Origin: Xanthobacteraceae bacterium
GTDB lineage: Bacteria; Pseudomonadota; Alphaproteobacteria; Rhizobiales; Xanthobacteraceae
Direction: 5' to 3'
Length of the DNA: 64,000 nt
Assembly (NCBI GenBank): GCA_030041005.1
Contig: JASHOR010000148.1
Span: forward strand, 1-64,000
This document shows, piece by piece, positions 52,371 through 62,471 of the stretch. Both the position numbers and the translations under genes were made by a program. Position 1 is the first letter of the stretch; the number at the start of each line of letters is the position of its first letter. The notes beneath the pieces are model-generated. The model saw nothing but the letters and a program-made list of their open reading frames with translations, was not told where the DNA came from and did not search any database.

Positions 52371-54130
52371 GAAGCCTGCCGTGGCGTCCGTCGTTCGGAG
52401 CCAATGTGATTGGACCGAATCGGACCCGCTTTGCCGTATGGGCGCCCTCACAGAAGATGATCAAGCTGGCCATCGAAGGTCGGCCTCGCTTGGCGATGGA
52501 GCCGAGCGGCGACGGATGGTTTGCGGCCGAAGCCGCCTGTGGAGGCGGAACGCGCTATCGCTATGTCTTGCAGGACGGCACGACGATTCCCGATCCGGCT
52601 TCGCGTGCGCAGGACGGAGATGTCCACGGCGCCAGCATCGTGGTGGATCCGTCGTCCTATCGTTGGGGCAATCCGCAATGGCGCGGGCGTTCATGGCACG
52701 AAACGGTGCTGTACGAACTGCATGTCGGAATTCTCGGCGGTTATGCGGGCGTAGCGCGCGAATTGCCGCGGCTTGCTGCGCTCGGCGTTACCGCAATTGA
52801 ATTGATGCCGATCGCGGAGTTTCCCGGGGCGCGCAATTGGGGCTACGACGGTGCTTTGCTGTACGCGCCGGAGTGCAGCTATGGCACGCCCGATCAATTG
52901 CGCGACCTCATCGACACCGCGCATGGGCATGGCCTCATGGTCTTTCTCGACGTGGTGTACAATCACTTCGGACCGGACGGAAATTATCTGCCGATCCTGG
53001 CGCGCGAGATGTTTCGCGACGACGTGACGACGCCGTGGGGACCCGCCATTGATTTTCGCCGCCGCGAGGTCCGGCGTTTTTTCACCGAAAACGCGCTTTA
53101 TTGGCTTCTCGACTATCGTTTCGATGGGCTTCGCTTGGACGCGGTTCAAGCCATTACCCAACCCGATTGGCTCGATGAAATGGCCGCCGAAGTCCGTCGG
53201 ACAATTGGGCCCGGCCGCCACGTGCATCTCGTTGTCGAGAACGACAACAATGACGCCGCGCTACTGACCCGCGGCTTTGACGCACAGTGGGATGACGACG
53301 CGCATCACGTCTTACATGTATTGTTGACAGGCGAGCACGAAGGCTATTACGCGGATTACGCCGATGAGCCTGCTAGTCGGCTGGCGCGGTGCCTGAGAGA
53401 AGGGTTTATTTATCAAGGCGAACCCTCCCGGTATCGCCGCGGGAAGTCGCGGGGTTCTGCAAGCGACGCTCTTTCGCCCACAGCTTTCGTTTTCTTCCTG
53501 CAGAATCACGACCAGATCGGCAACCGCGCGTTCGGCGAACGGTTGACAACGCTGGCCGATCCGCGCGCCCTCGAAGCGGCTACGGCACTGCAACTGCTTG
53601 CGCCGCAGACCCCGCTCATATTCATGGGAGAGGAGACGGCCAGCGAAGCGCCGTTTCTCTTTTTCACCGATCATAACCCGGACCTTGCCGAGGCCGTCCG
53701 CGACGGACGGCGACGGGAGCTCTCCGGCTTTTCCGAGTTTTCCGACCCCAAGCTTCTTTCGCAACTGCCAGATCCGAACGCGATCGAGACGTTCGAACGC
53801 TCAAAACCAAAGGCGCAAGCCGAAAAGGCGGCGTCGCGCGCGCGGCTGTATCGACAGCTTTTGACAATCCGTCGCCAGGAGATCGTTCCCCGGCTTGCGA
53901 ACGCGCGAGCGCTCGACGCCTGCGCTCTCGGTTCTGCCGCTGTCGTGGCGCGATGGCAGATGCACGACGGATCGCGGCTAGCTGTTGCGTGCAATCTCGA
54001 CGGTTCAAGCGTCAACCTTCCGCCGCCGGCCGGGCGTTTGTTGTTTGCGACGCCTCCGGCCGCGGGAGAACGAGCCTTCGTGGGGGAGTTGCCCGCCTAT
54101 TCAACCGTTGCAGTGCTTGACTTGCCATGA
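52367..54130 (+). CDS. treZ: Malto-oligosyltrehalose trehalohydrolase
   Basis: 587 residues. Releases trehalose from the malto-oligosyltrehalose ends produced by TreY. Begins with the CBM48-like FGANVIGPNRTRFAVWAP, then [62 protein letters not shown] (nucleophile Asp), HLVVENDNND (Glu) and FLQNHDQIGNRAFG (Asp). GTG 52367 overlaps the glgX stop by 4 bp (GTGA). Confidence 0.95.
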   Translation: MRSLPWRPSFGANVIGPNRTRFAVWAPSQKMIKLAIEGRPRLAMEPSGDGWFAAEAACGGGTRYRYVLQDGTTIPDPASRAQDGDVHGASIVVDPSSYRWGNPQWRGRSWHETVLYELHVGILGGYAGVARELPRLAALGVTAIELMPIAEFPGARNWGYDGALLYAPECSYGTPDQLRDLIDTAHGHGLMVFLDVVYNHFGPDGNYLPILAREMFRDDVTTPWGPAIDFRRREVRRFFTENALYWLLDYRFDGLRLDAVQAITQPDWLDEMAAEVRRTIGPGRHVHLVVENDNNDAALLTRGFDAQWDDDAHHVLHVLLTGEHEGYYADYADEPASRLARCLREGFIYQGEPSRYRRGKSRGSASDALSPTAFVFFLQNHDQIGNRAFGERLTTLADPRALEAATALQLLAPQTPLIFMGEETASEAPFLFFTDHNPDLAEAVRDGRRRELSGFSEFSDPKLLSQLPDPNAIETFERSKPKAQAEKAASRARLYRQLLTIRRQEIVPRLANARALDACALGSAAVVARWQMHDGSRLAVACNLDGSSVNLPPPAGRLLFATPPAAGERAFVGELPAYSTVAVLDLP

Positions 54131-56199
54131 CTGACGAGGCCGTACAAGCGCTGGCGCGCCGCGCCGGGATAGCCCTCCGATGGCGAGACTACGCTGACAA
54201 GCCACACCGCGTTTCGATTGAAACCGCTCGGCGCATCCTCGGTGCATTGGGTCTACCCTGCAGCACGGCCGCAGACATCGCCCATAGCGAGCGGCAGCTC
54301 GAATCCTCGGCCATGCCGCCGCTGATAACCGCACCGGTCGGAGCGCCGATCGACGTGCCGATCAGAGCAGATCAGCCACCCGCTTCCGCGCGCATCGTCA
54401 CCGAAGATGGTGCGACCATGAAGATTACCGTCCGCCCGGGACCCAAAGGGGCGCAGCTCTCCGGCGTCGGCAGGCTTGGCTATCACATCCTCGAACTCGG
54501 CAAAAACTGCGTGACTTTGGCGGTAGCTCCGCCGCGTTGTCTTACCATCGCCGACGTGGCGCCCAATGAGCGCCTCTGGGGGCTGGCCGTTCAAGCTTAC
54601 GGACTCCGCAGCCCGGGCGATTGCGGCATCGGCGATATGGCGGGCGTGATCGCCCTCGCCAGACAAGCCGCGGAGCTGAAAGCGGATGCGCTGGCGCTTA
54701 GCCCCATGCACGCCCTGTTCACTGCCGATCCACATGTCTTCAGCCCTTATTCGCCGTCGAGTCGGCTCTTCTATAATTCACTCCACGCCGATCCTCGGCC
54801 GCTGTTTGGCGGAGATCGCGTGCAAAAAGCCGCGGCCGCAATTGGCGCTCTCGCCGCAGGCACTGAATGGACCGACCGACCGCTGATCAATTGGCCGCAA
54901 TCGGCCAACCTCAAGGTTTCGATATTTCGGCGCCTGTTCGAGGATTTTGCTTCGACCGATCTTGCAAGCGGCGCAACGCCGCTGGCGACGGATTTTCGCA
55001 AATTCTGCGATAGAGGCGGAGCGTTACTGCACGACCATGCGGTGTTCGAGGCGCTGCATGCGAAGCGTCTTGCGGGCGGCACTTCGGCTTCGAGCTGGCG
55101 GGAATGGCCTGCTCGGTGGCGTACGCCGAATAACGCGACCGTGAAACAATTCGCGCGCGATAACGGCAAGGAAGTTCTGTTCCACTGTTTCCTGCAATGG
55201 ATCGCCGATCGTTCGCTCGCGACCGCGCAACAGGCGGCGCTGCAAGCCGGAATGCGCATTGGGCTGATTGCCGACCTCGCGGTCGGCATGCGCTGTGACG
55301 GCAGCCATGCGTGGACCAGCCCGCAAGAGATATTGACCGAGCTTGAGATCGGAGCGCCTCCCGATCTCTATAATCGCAGGGGTCAGAACTGGGGTGTGAC
55401 GACCTACTCGCCGCGGGCGCTCGTTGGCGGCGGCTTTGCCTCATTCATCGCCACGTTACGCGCGGCCATGCGCCATGCCGGCGGCGTGCGCGTCGATCAC
55501 GCGATGGGACTGCTGCGTCTGTGGGTCATACCGCGCGGCGCCGATCCGCACGAAGGCGCATATCTCACCTATCCGATCGACGATTTGCTGCGATTGACGG
55601 CGCTTGAATCGCACCGCCACGCTGCCATCGTCATCGGCGAGGATCTCGGCACCGTGCCGGCCGGCTTTCGCGAGCGGCTGTCGCAGGCCGGCGCCGGCGG
55701 CATGCGCGTTCTCTGGTTCGAACGCCGCCGTGGTCGCTTCCTTCCACCACAGGACTGGACTGCGGATGCGGTCGCCATGACATCGACGCACGATTTGCCG
55801 ACGATCGCCGGCTGGTGGCGTGGACATGACATCGACACGCGCCAGCAACTCGATCTTGCGCCAAGCCTCGTAGAGGAAAAAGTCAGCCGCCAGCACGACC
55901 GCCAATCGCTCTGGCGCTCCTTTCGAGAAGCGAAAGCGGCCGACGGAGATATGCCGCCCGCGGGTGAACCGGGACGCGCCGTCGCAGCAGCTCTGAAGTT
56001 CGTTGCGCAAACGCGTTCCGACCTCGCGCTGGTGCCGCTGGAAGACGTACTTGGACTCGAAGATCAGCCCAATCTTCCCGGCACGATCGACGAACATCCG
56101 AACTGGCGCCATCGCTATCCCGCCGCGGCGGCAGACCTGCTCTCCCATCCTGAAAGCCGGCGGCGGATCGAACCGCTGACGCGACGAGGCGGACAATGA
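54127..56199 (+). CDS. malQ: 4-alpha-glucanotransferase (amylomaltase)
   Basis: A 690-residue GH77 enzyme. An N-terminal ~150-residue domain precedes RLWGLAVQAYGLRSPGDCGIGDM, SPYSPSSRLFYN, GLIADLAVGMRCDGSHAW, GGVRVDHAMGLLRLWVIPRG (nucleophile Asp), AIVIGEDLGTVP (Glu) and MTSTHDLPTIAGWW (Asp). Disproportionates malto-oligosaccharides, probably recycling GlgX products to lengths used by TreY. ATG 54127 overlaps the treZ stop by 4 bp. Confidence 0.95.
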   Translation: MTDEAVQALARRAGIALRWRDYADKPHRVSIETARRILGALGLPCSTAADIAHSERQLESSAMPPLITAPVGAPIDVPIRADQPPASARIVTEDGATMKITVRPGPKGAQLSGVGRLGYHILELGKNCVTLAVAPPRCLTIADVAPNERLWGLAVQAYGLRSPGDCGIGDMAGVIALARQAAELKADALALSPMHALFTADPHVFSPYSPSSRLFYNSLHADPRPLFGGDRVQKAAAAIGALAAGTEWTDRPLINWPQSANLKVSIFRRLFEDFASTDLASGATPLATDFRKFCDRGGALLHDHAVFEALHAKRLAGGTSASSWREWPARWRTPNNATVKQFARDNGKEVLFHCFLQWIADRSLATAQQAALQAGMRIGLIADLAVGMRCDGSHAWTSPQEILTELEIGAPPDLYNRRGQNWGVTTYSPRALVGGGFASFIATLRAAMRHAGGVRVDHAMGLLRLWVIPRGADPHEGAYLTYPIDDLLRLTALESHRHAAIVIGEDLGTVPAGFRERLSQAGAGGMRVLWFERRRGRFLPPQDWTADAVAMTSTHDLPTIAGWWRGHDIDTRQQLDLAPSLVEEKVSRQHDRQSLWRSFREAKAADGDMPPAGEPGRAVAAALKFVAQTRSDLALVPLEDVLGLEDQPNLPGTIDEHPNWRHRYPAAAADLLSHPESRRRIEPLTRRGGQ

Positions 56200-58817
56200 G
56201 CGTGCCGCGGGCCACCATGCGCCTGCAATTCCACCGCGGTTTTACCTTTGCGCAAGCGGCGTCGCTGGCACCATATTTTTCTTCGCTCGGGATCAGTCAC
56301 ATCTACTCATCGCCGATCATGACGGCGCGGCCGGGATCGCTGCACGGCTATGATATGATTGATGCTACGCACGTGAGCGCCGAACTCGGCGGAGAGGAAG
56401 GCCTGCGACGACTGGTTCGTGAATTGCGGCGACATGATTTGGGTCTGATCGTCGATATCGTCCCGAATCACATGGCGGTGGATCGCGGCAACGCCTGGTG
56501 GATGGACGTATTGGCGCGCGGTCGCAACAGCCGCTATGCAAAATATTTCGACATCGATTGGAGTCCGGCCGATCCGAGCCTGCGCGGCAAGGTATTGCTG
56601 CCGATTCTGGGCCGGCCGTACGGCATGGCGTTGGCGGCCGGAGAGATCGCGCTGGGCCTCGACGAGTCGCGGCAGCCGGTCGTTCGCCATTTCGATCAGG
56701 CGTTGCCGTTGTCCGTCGAGTGCACCGATGGCCTGGACAGAGACTCGCTTGCCGAAATTAGCGCCGGATCGGTCGCCGGACTCCAACGCCTGCACGCCTT
56801 GTTGGAGCGACAGCACTACCGGTTGGCGTGGTGGGAATGCGCCAACGACAAGATAAACTGGCGTCGATTTTTTGACGTCAATGAACTCGCGGCCGTTCGG
56901 GTCGAGAACGACGAGGTCTTCGAGGCCGTACACGCCGCGCTGTTTCGTCTCTATGCCGCAGGTCTGATCGATGGCGTCCGCATAGACCATATCGACGGGC
57001 TTTCGTTGCCGGGCAAGTACTGCCGGCAACTGCGTGCACGCTTGCACGCCTTGGAAAGACAACGCCCGCCCGATTGCCCGACCGGTCCAGCCTATTTCGT
57101 GGTCGAGAAAATCCTCGCGCACGACGAACAGCTTCCTAAAAGCTGGGAAACCGACGGTACGACCGGCTACGACTTCATGAACGAGATAAGCTTGCTGCAG
57201 CACGATAGCGCCGGCGAGCATCCGCTGAACAGCCTTTGGCGGCAGATCAGCGGCCGTGCCGACAATTTCAAGACTGAAGAAGAGCGATCGCGTCGAACGA
57301 TTTTGCAGCGCAGCTTCGCCTCACAGCTCGAAGCTGTGATCGATACGCTTTGCGAGATCGCGCAAGGCGACCTTACCACAAGGGATATTTCGCGCGCAGC
57401 GCTTCGCCGCAGTGTTACGGAGATCCTGGTTCAGTTTCCGGTGTATCGCATCTACGCGCAAGTGGGAGACAGCTCACAGGCCGACGTCGCCGCATTGTCG
57501 CAGGCCGTTTTGCGAGCGGCAAAGTCCTGTCTTCCGGGCGACCGGCGGCTCGTGGAACAGCTTGCCCGCTGGCTGATCGGAGAACGCATCCGCACGGACA
57601 CGGACCCTTTGCAAGGTATCGCGCTTACTCGATTTCAGCAGTTGAGCGCGCCACTTTCCGCGAAGGCCGTCGAGGACACGGCATGCTACCGCTACGGCCG
57701 TTTGATATCGCGCAACGACGTTGGTTTCGACCCCGGCCGCCTGGCCTGCTCCACAGCCGAATTTCACGACCGAATGCTGATGCGGCGAAAAAATTTTCCC
57801 CACGCCTTGCTCGCCACCGCCACACATGATCACAAGCGCGGCGAAGACGTTCGCGCCCGCCTGGCCGTGCTCAGCGAAATCGCCGAGGAGTGGGGAGAAA
57901 GACTGGAGCGCTGGATTGAGCTGAGCGCCGAGCAATTCGCCGCAACCGTGGGGGGCCCAATACCCGATGCGGCCGACCGGGCGATGCTGTTTCAAACGCT
58001 GGTTGGCACTTGGCCCATGAATCTCGAAACCGCCGATCAGGCGAGCATGAAGGAATTTGCCAAGCGCATCACAGCTTGGCAGCAGAAATCGCTCAGGGAA
58101 GCGAAATTGCAGAGTGATTGGTCCGCGCCGAACGAAGCCTATGAATGCGGCGCCGAACGATTTGTCTCGTGGCTTTTCGCCGCGCCGACGCTGCTGCTGA
58201 CGGAGATCGCGGGCTTCGCGCGTCGCGTGGCACCCGCCGGCGCGGTAAACAGCCTTGCGCAAGTCCTGGCGAAGCTCACTGCCCCCGGCGTGCCGGACCT
58301 ATATCAGGGGACGGAATATTGGGACTTCAGCCTGGTCGATCCGGACAACCGCGTGCCGGTCGACTTTGCTGCACGGCAGCGATTGCCGGCCGCATCCGCG
58401 ATCGCGTCAATGGCCGAAAATTGGACCGACGGCCGGATCAAGCAGTTCGTCATCGCCCGCGTTCTTGCCGCACGAAAAAAGACTCCGGAGCTCTACGCGG
58501 AGGGCGATTACGTGCCGCTGCAGACCGCGGGGACATTGGCCCGCCACGTCATCGCCTTCGCCCGGGTCTTGCCGGGCGCGACAGCAATCACACTAATGTG
58601 TCGGCACCCGGCCCGCTTGTTGGGTGGCGAGCAGGCCATCGCAATTGCGAAGGACAATTGGAAGGACACGCGGATCCTTCTGCCGCCCGACATCCAATCG
58701 GGCGAACTCGTCGATGTCTTAAACGGCGCCGAAATTCGCGCAAGCAGGACCGCCCTGGAGGCGGCACAGGTTTTTGCCGGCGTACCGGTCGCGCTTCTGA
58801 CGGCGCGGGCATCCTGA
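56196..58817 (+). CDS. treY: Malto-oligosyltrehalose synthase
   Basis: 873 residues. Converts the reducing-end maltosyl unit to a trehalosyl unit. Motifs: RLQFHRGFTFAQAASLAPYF, SHIYSSPIMTARPGSLHGYD, LIVDIVPNHMAVD, LIDGVRIDHIDGLSLPG (nucleophile Asp), YFVVEKILAHDEQL (Glu), TATHDHKRGEDVRARL (Asp) and the C-terminal GVPDLYQGTEYWDFSLVDPD. ATG 56196 overlaps malQ by 4 bp. Last gene of the run. Confidence 0.96.
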   Translation: MSVPRATMRLQFHRGFTFAQAASLAPYFSSLGISHIYSSPIMTARPGSLHGYDMIDATHVSAELGGEEGLRRLVRELRRHDLGLIVDIVPNHMAVDRGNAWWMDVLARGRNSRYAKYFDIDWSPADPSLRGKVLLPILGRPYGMALAAGEIALGLDESRQPVVRHFDQALPLSVECTDGLDRDSLAEISAGSVAGLQRLHALLERQHYRLAWWECANDKINWRRFFDVNELAAVRVENDEVFEAVHAALFRLYAAGLIDGVRIDHIDGLSLPGKYCRQLRARLHALERQRPPDCPTGPAYFVVEKILAHDEQLPKSWETDGTTGYDFMNEISLLQHDSAGEHPLNSLWRQISGRADNFKTEEERSRRTILQRSFASQLEAVIDTLCEIAQGDLTTRDISRAALRRSVTEILVQFPVYRIYAQVGDSSQADVAALSQAVLRAAKSCLPGDRRLVEQLARWLIGERIRTDTDPLQGIALTRFQQLSAPLSAKAVEDTACYRYGRLISRNDVGFDPGRLACSTAEFHDRMLMRRKNFPHALLATATHDHKRGEDVRARLAVLSEIAEEWGERLERWIELSAEQFAATVGGPIPDAADRAMLFQTLVGTWPMNLETADQASMKEFAKRITAWQQKSLREAKLQSDWSAPNEAYECGAERFVSWLFAAPTLLLTEIAGFARRVAPAGAVNSLAQVLAKLTAPGVPDLYQGTEYWDFSLVDPDNRVPVDFAARQRLPAASAIASMAENWTDGRIKQFVIARVLAARKKTPELYAEGDYVPLQTAGTLARHVIAFARVLPGATAITLMCRHPARLLGGEQAIAIAKDNWKDTRILLPPDIQSGELVDVLNGAEIRASRTALEAAQVFAGVPVALLTARAS

Positions 58818-59589
58818 CGCGCATTCCGCCATCGCGATATTCCAATCGTTTGCAACACAAGGATGGTTTTGTTGCAGCGCAGCTTGCGAGACTCACCGCA
58901 TGCGGCTAAATATTTGATTCGCATAATCGCGGCGGCGTGGAAACGCAGACACGCAGCTAGAGACGCACGGGAGCCGGGGGCCATGTGGGTGAGCGGCACC
59001 AAAAGCGGAAATCCGAGACGCAGCGGCCACTACCTCACGGTGCGTAGGTAGCGACAAAAGTGGCCAGCCGGAGTGGCGACCGGCCCGCGATGCATGCCCT
59101 TTCCGGCAGTGATCGTTCTGCTGCCGCTCCGCGCGCGGTCGGGAGCCGCTCCATCATCAAGGCCGTGGAGCAGGCTCTGGCAATGATCGACCGCAAATTG
59201 TCGCCGGAACTCGCAAGATCGCGCGCTGGATGTTCACATGTGCGCTTCTTGTTGAGGCGCAGAGAGCTGAAAAGCAGCGGGCCGGAGACCCCGCAGCTTT
59301 TTCAAAGCAATTGCACATCAATCGTTGCGGCATCGTACCGCCGATCCACTCTTACGCTTTGCTTCGCCTTTGACGCACGGCGGCAGCATCAAGCACGTCG
59401 AACATCTTCAGGCACCATTTGCTTCGGCGGGCGATGACGGCGAGCTAACAACCTCAGCGGGAAGACACGCGACAGAAAAGCGAGCAGCATTGACAAGCGC
59501 ACCCTGTAGGGAAACAATCAAATAATCGTGCTCCGCTGATGGAGTGCCCACATGCGCTCCACCAAAAAATACGATGGGGAGATTCCACT
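58818..59589. other. 772-bp intergenic region with no recognisable gene
   Basis: Between treY and the next ABC receptor. Open frames exist on the + strand (for example 59060-59437) but their translations are Arg/Ser-rich, have no ribosome site and match no family I know. The main structure is the hairpin at 59270-59302. The promoter of the downstream ABC operon must lie in the last ~250 bp. Confidence 0.6.
59270..59302 (+). terminator. Rho-independent terminator-like hairpin
   Basis: AAAAGCAGCGGG (59270-59281) pairs with CCCGCAGCTTTT (59290-59301) with one A-A mismatch, an 8-nt loop and a run of T at 59298-59302. It would end transcripts from the alpha-glucan operon or from an unrecognised short RNA upstream. 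The A-tract on the other side makes it potentially bidirectional. Confidence 0.5.
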
Positions 59590-60615
59590 ATGCGCAATCG
59601 TCGTTGCCGAGCCACCGTCAGCATGGCAGCCATCGCCCTCGTTGGCGGGCTTGCCTCGATGACCGGCGTTTTTCCGGCGCGGGCCGATGAGACGATTAAT
59701 TACGGCGTGCAGCCGGATACCGATCCCTCCTTCATCGCGATGGCGTTAGGTTATTTCAAGCCGATCGAAAGCAAATATCACGTCAAGATCGTATTTCGCC
59801 GTTTTTCTTACGGGGCGCCGGAAAACGAAGCAATGGGAGCCGGCGCGCTGCAGATAGCCTCCGCTGGAATGGGGCCAGCCGTTGTTGCAGCGTCGCGCCT
59901 TGCGGCGACGCTTGTCGCCATCAATATCCTCGAGCAGACTGCAATACTGGTGCCTGTCGACTCGCCGCTGAAATCGCCATGCGATCTCAAGGGCAAGACC
60001 GTCGCTTATCCGGGAGTCGGGTCACAGCAATACCCGTTATTGCTGAAAGCGCTAGCGAGCTGCGGGTTGACGTCGTCCGACATCTCGCTCTTCAAGTCAA
60101 CCGGACCTGACATTCCCACCCTTGTCGAGAACAAATCCGTTGCCGCCGGCATCACCTGGGATCCGTCGATCTCCGTCGGCTTGGCGACCGGCAAGCTGCG
60201 CATCCTGGCCAAAGCCGAACAGATTCTCCCCATCATGAATGGTCATTATGTCGGCAACGGCGTCTACGTTCTCGACAGTTTCATGAAGCAGCATCCGGAC
60301 ATCACGCAGGAAATCGTGACCGCAAACGTCAAGGCGATCAATTACATTCTTTGCCATCCGCAGGAGGCGGCAAAACTCTGGCATGATCAAATCGGAATAT
60401 CGGAAAAGGTCATCATGCTGTCGCTCGACAAGGGCGTGTCGGTATACAGCCTCAATGTCATCCCGACCGAGAAAACGATGACGACCTATACGAAGTTTCT
60501 CAAGGACGCCCAAATCTTGAGGCCGACGGATACGCCGAAGATCGAGGGATCCTTCGCCCAAAAAGCTCTTCAGGATGTCCAGAAGAGCAAGATCTGCGTG
60601 ACGACAGGCGAATGA
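59590..60615 (+). CDS. ABC transporter periplasmic substrate-binding protein (NMT1/SsuA/TauA type)
   Basis: A 341-residue receptor with a Sec signal peptide (ATVSMAAIALVGGLASMTGV, cleavage near ARADE). Mature sequence: INYGVQPDTDPSFIAMALGYF, GAGALQIASAGMGPAVVA, CDLKGKTVAYPGVGSQQYPL and NKSVAAGITWDPSISVGLATG. Binds a small organic anion such as a sulfonate or aromatic acid; the ligand is not deducible. ATG 59590 follows GGGGAG. Forms an operon with the permease and ATPase (4 bp before the permease). Confidence 0.9.
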   Translation: MRNRRCRATVSMAAIALVGGLASMTGVFPARADETINYGVQPDTDPSFIAMALGYFKPIESKYHVKIVFRRFSYGAPENEAMGAGALQIASAGMGPAVVAASRLAATLVAINILEQTAILVPVDSPLKSPCDLKGKTVAYPGVGSQQYPLLLKALASCGLTSSDISLFKSTGPDIPTLVENKSVAAGITWDPSISVGLATGKLRILAKAEQILPIMNGHYVGNGVYVLDSFMKQHPDITQEIVTANVKAINYILCHPQEAAKLWHDQIGISEKVIMLSLDKGVSVYSLNVIPTEKTMTTYTKFLKDAQILRPTDTPKIEGSFAQKALQDVQKSKICVTTGE

Positions 60616-60619
60616 ACGG

Positions 60620-61396
60620 ATGAGCAAAGCGGCGGCAAGTCAGCTCGGCCGCGCGCGAGCGGTGTTGCCGTTCATTATCGCGGCCGTTGTCATCGTCGTC
60701 GTGTGGCAGATTGTTGTCACGCTCACGCAGCCGGACCCTTCGGTGCTGCCGCCTCCGATCGCAGTCTTGAAGTCCTTCGGTCGGTTGCTTGGCAACGGTC
60801 AGCTCATCGTCGATGCGGCCTACAGTCTGGCCCGCGTGTTCTCGGCCTGGCTGCTCTCCGCAGCCATCGCCATTCCGCTGGGCCTGCTGATGGGCAGCTC
60901 GGAATCTCTCGACCGTCTGATCAATCCCTTCGTGGAGCTGTTCCGCCCGATTTCGCCATTGGCGTGGATCCCGATGGCCATCCTCTGGTTCGGCATCGGC
61001 GAGATCGGGAAAGTCTTTGTCGTGGCGATCGGAGTGTTCTTCCCGGTCCTGCTCAATACCATCGAAGGGGTCAAGAACGTCGACCCGACCCTGCTCAATG
61101 CCGGCCGGGTCTTCGGGTGCAACACGCGAGTTGCACTGTTTAGACGAGTCGTGGTGCCGGCATCCTTGCCGGCAGTCGTCGTTGGTTTGCGCATCGGCTT
61201 TGGTACCGGCTGGGCAGCCATCATCGCCGCGGAACTCGTAGCTGCTCAAAACGGCCTCGGCTTTCTCATTGCCAATGGGATGGATATCCTGCGGGCCGAT
61301 GATGTTGTTGTCGGTATGATCGTGATCGGGCTCCTGGGATTTCTTTTCGACGTATTCTTTCGCTACCTGCAACGTCGATTAGGTCACGCCCGTTGA
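60620..61396 (+). CDS. ABC transporter permease (SsuC/TauC type)
   Basis: 258 residues, about six membrane helices (VLPFIIAAVVIVVVWQIVV first). The EAA loop region is NAGRVFGCNTRVALFRRVVV then PASLPAVVVGLRIGFG, and AAELVAAQNGLGFLIANG follows. Its stop overlaps the ATPase start (TTGA). Confidence 0.93.
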   Translation: MSKAAASQLGRARAVLPFIIAAVVIVVVWQIVVTLTQPDPSVLPPPIAVLKSFGRLLGNGQLIVDAAYSLARVFSAWLLSAAIAIPLGLLMGSSESLDRLINPFVELFRPISPLAWIPMAILWFGIGEIGKVFVVAIGVFFPVLLNTIEGVKNVDPTLLNAGRVFGCNTRVALFRRVVVPASLPAVVVGLRIGFGTGWAAIIAAELVAAQNGLGFLIANGMDILRADDVVVGMIVIGLLGFLFDVFFRYLQRRLGHAR

Positions 61397-62223
61397 CCGA
61401 CCCGGCCCATAGCAGCGGCAAACCGCTGAAGATCGTCGGTGTCGCCAAAACGTATCAGACCCGCTCCGGCGCAACGGTGCCTGCTTTGGGGCCCATATCC
61501 GCAGACGTGGCCGCAGGCGAATTTCTCACCATCGTCGGCCCCAGCGGGTGCGGAAAAACGACGCTGTTGCATCTGCTCGCGGGTTTCATGTCGCCTAGCG
61601 ACGGCAAAATCATCGCAAACGGAATTCCGATCTCAGGCCCCAGCCTCGATCGCAGCATGGTGTTTCAGAGCTACGCACTATTTCCCTGGCTTTCGGTGGT
61701 CCAAAACGTCGAGTTCGGCCTGCGGAGCAAACGACTGCCGCGGCTGCGGCGGCGTCAGATTGCCTTGGACTATCTCCGACTGGTCGGCCTGCAAGACTTC
61801 GCCGAAAGGAGCATCGATGAGCTCTCGGGCGGCATGAAGCAGCGGGTAGCGATCGCGCGGGCTTTCGCGGTAGAGCCATCGATCCTCCTCATGGATGAAC
61901 CTTTCGGCGCCCTCGATGCATTGACCCGCCGGACTCTTCAACATGAGCTTCTTCGCATTTGGCAAGAACGACAGCGTATGGTCGTGTTCATAACTCATTC
62001 CGTCACGGAAGCGCTGTTTCTTGCGGATCGCATTATTCTGATGTCGGCTCGGCCGGGTCGGATCAAGGCCGAATGGCGTGTCAGCATCCCTCGTCCGCGC
62101 GATGTGACCTCGTCTGAGCTTGTCGTCATTGAGCGGCAGATCTATGCGTTGCTCGATGAAGAGCTCGCCCAGACCTTCGTCCAGGACACCACACCGACCC
62201 CCGCCGAAGGTCGGCAACGATGA
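61393..62223 (+). CDS. ABC transporter ATPase (SsuB/TauB type)
   Basis: 276 residues from a TTG start overlapping the permease stop by 4 bp. Walker A GPSGCGKTT, Q loop VFQSYALFPWLSV, signature LSGGMKQRV, Walker B ILLMDEPFGALDALTR, switch FITHS. Energises import by the preceding receptor and permease. A weak stem (TCATCC/GGATGA, 62228-62245) follows without a T-tract. Confidence 0.93.
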   Translation: MTDPAHSSGKPLKIVGVAKTYQTRSGATVPALGPISADVAAGEFLTIVGPSGCGKTTLLHLLAGFMSPSDGKIIANGIPISGPSLDRSMVFQSYALFPWLSVVQNVEFGLRSKRLPRLRRRQIALDYLRLVGLQDFAERSIDELSGGMKQRVAIARAFAVEPSILLMDEPFGALDALTRRTLQHELLRIWQERQRMVVFITHSVTEALFLADRIILMSARPGRIKAEWRVSIPRPRDVTSSELVVIERQIYALLDEELAQTFVQDTTPTPAEGRQR

Positions 62224-62471
62224 GGCTTCATCCCTGGAAGGATGAGTCCCCGGCCGTCGCGATAAGCATAGCGCCATCCTTAACTTGACATTTTGGGCCG
62301 GTAAGAGGGGTGATCCGCTCACGGAATGCAATCCGGCACCGCCAGTTGTTGGTTGGGTCGGCGCCAATGCCGTTGCAGTGGTGACAAGAGGCTCGATCCG
62401 CGTTCTCGATCTGGGTTAGGGTATCGGCCTGTCCGGTTTCTGGCGATGCGAACAATGAGGCGATCCGCAAT

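Noticed and set aside
59060-59437. 125-aa open frame in the gap after treY
   Set aside because: Arg/Ser-rich translation, no ribosome site, no family resemblance, and the hairpin 59270-59302 lies inside it.
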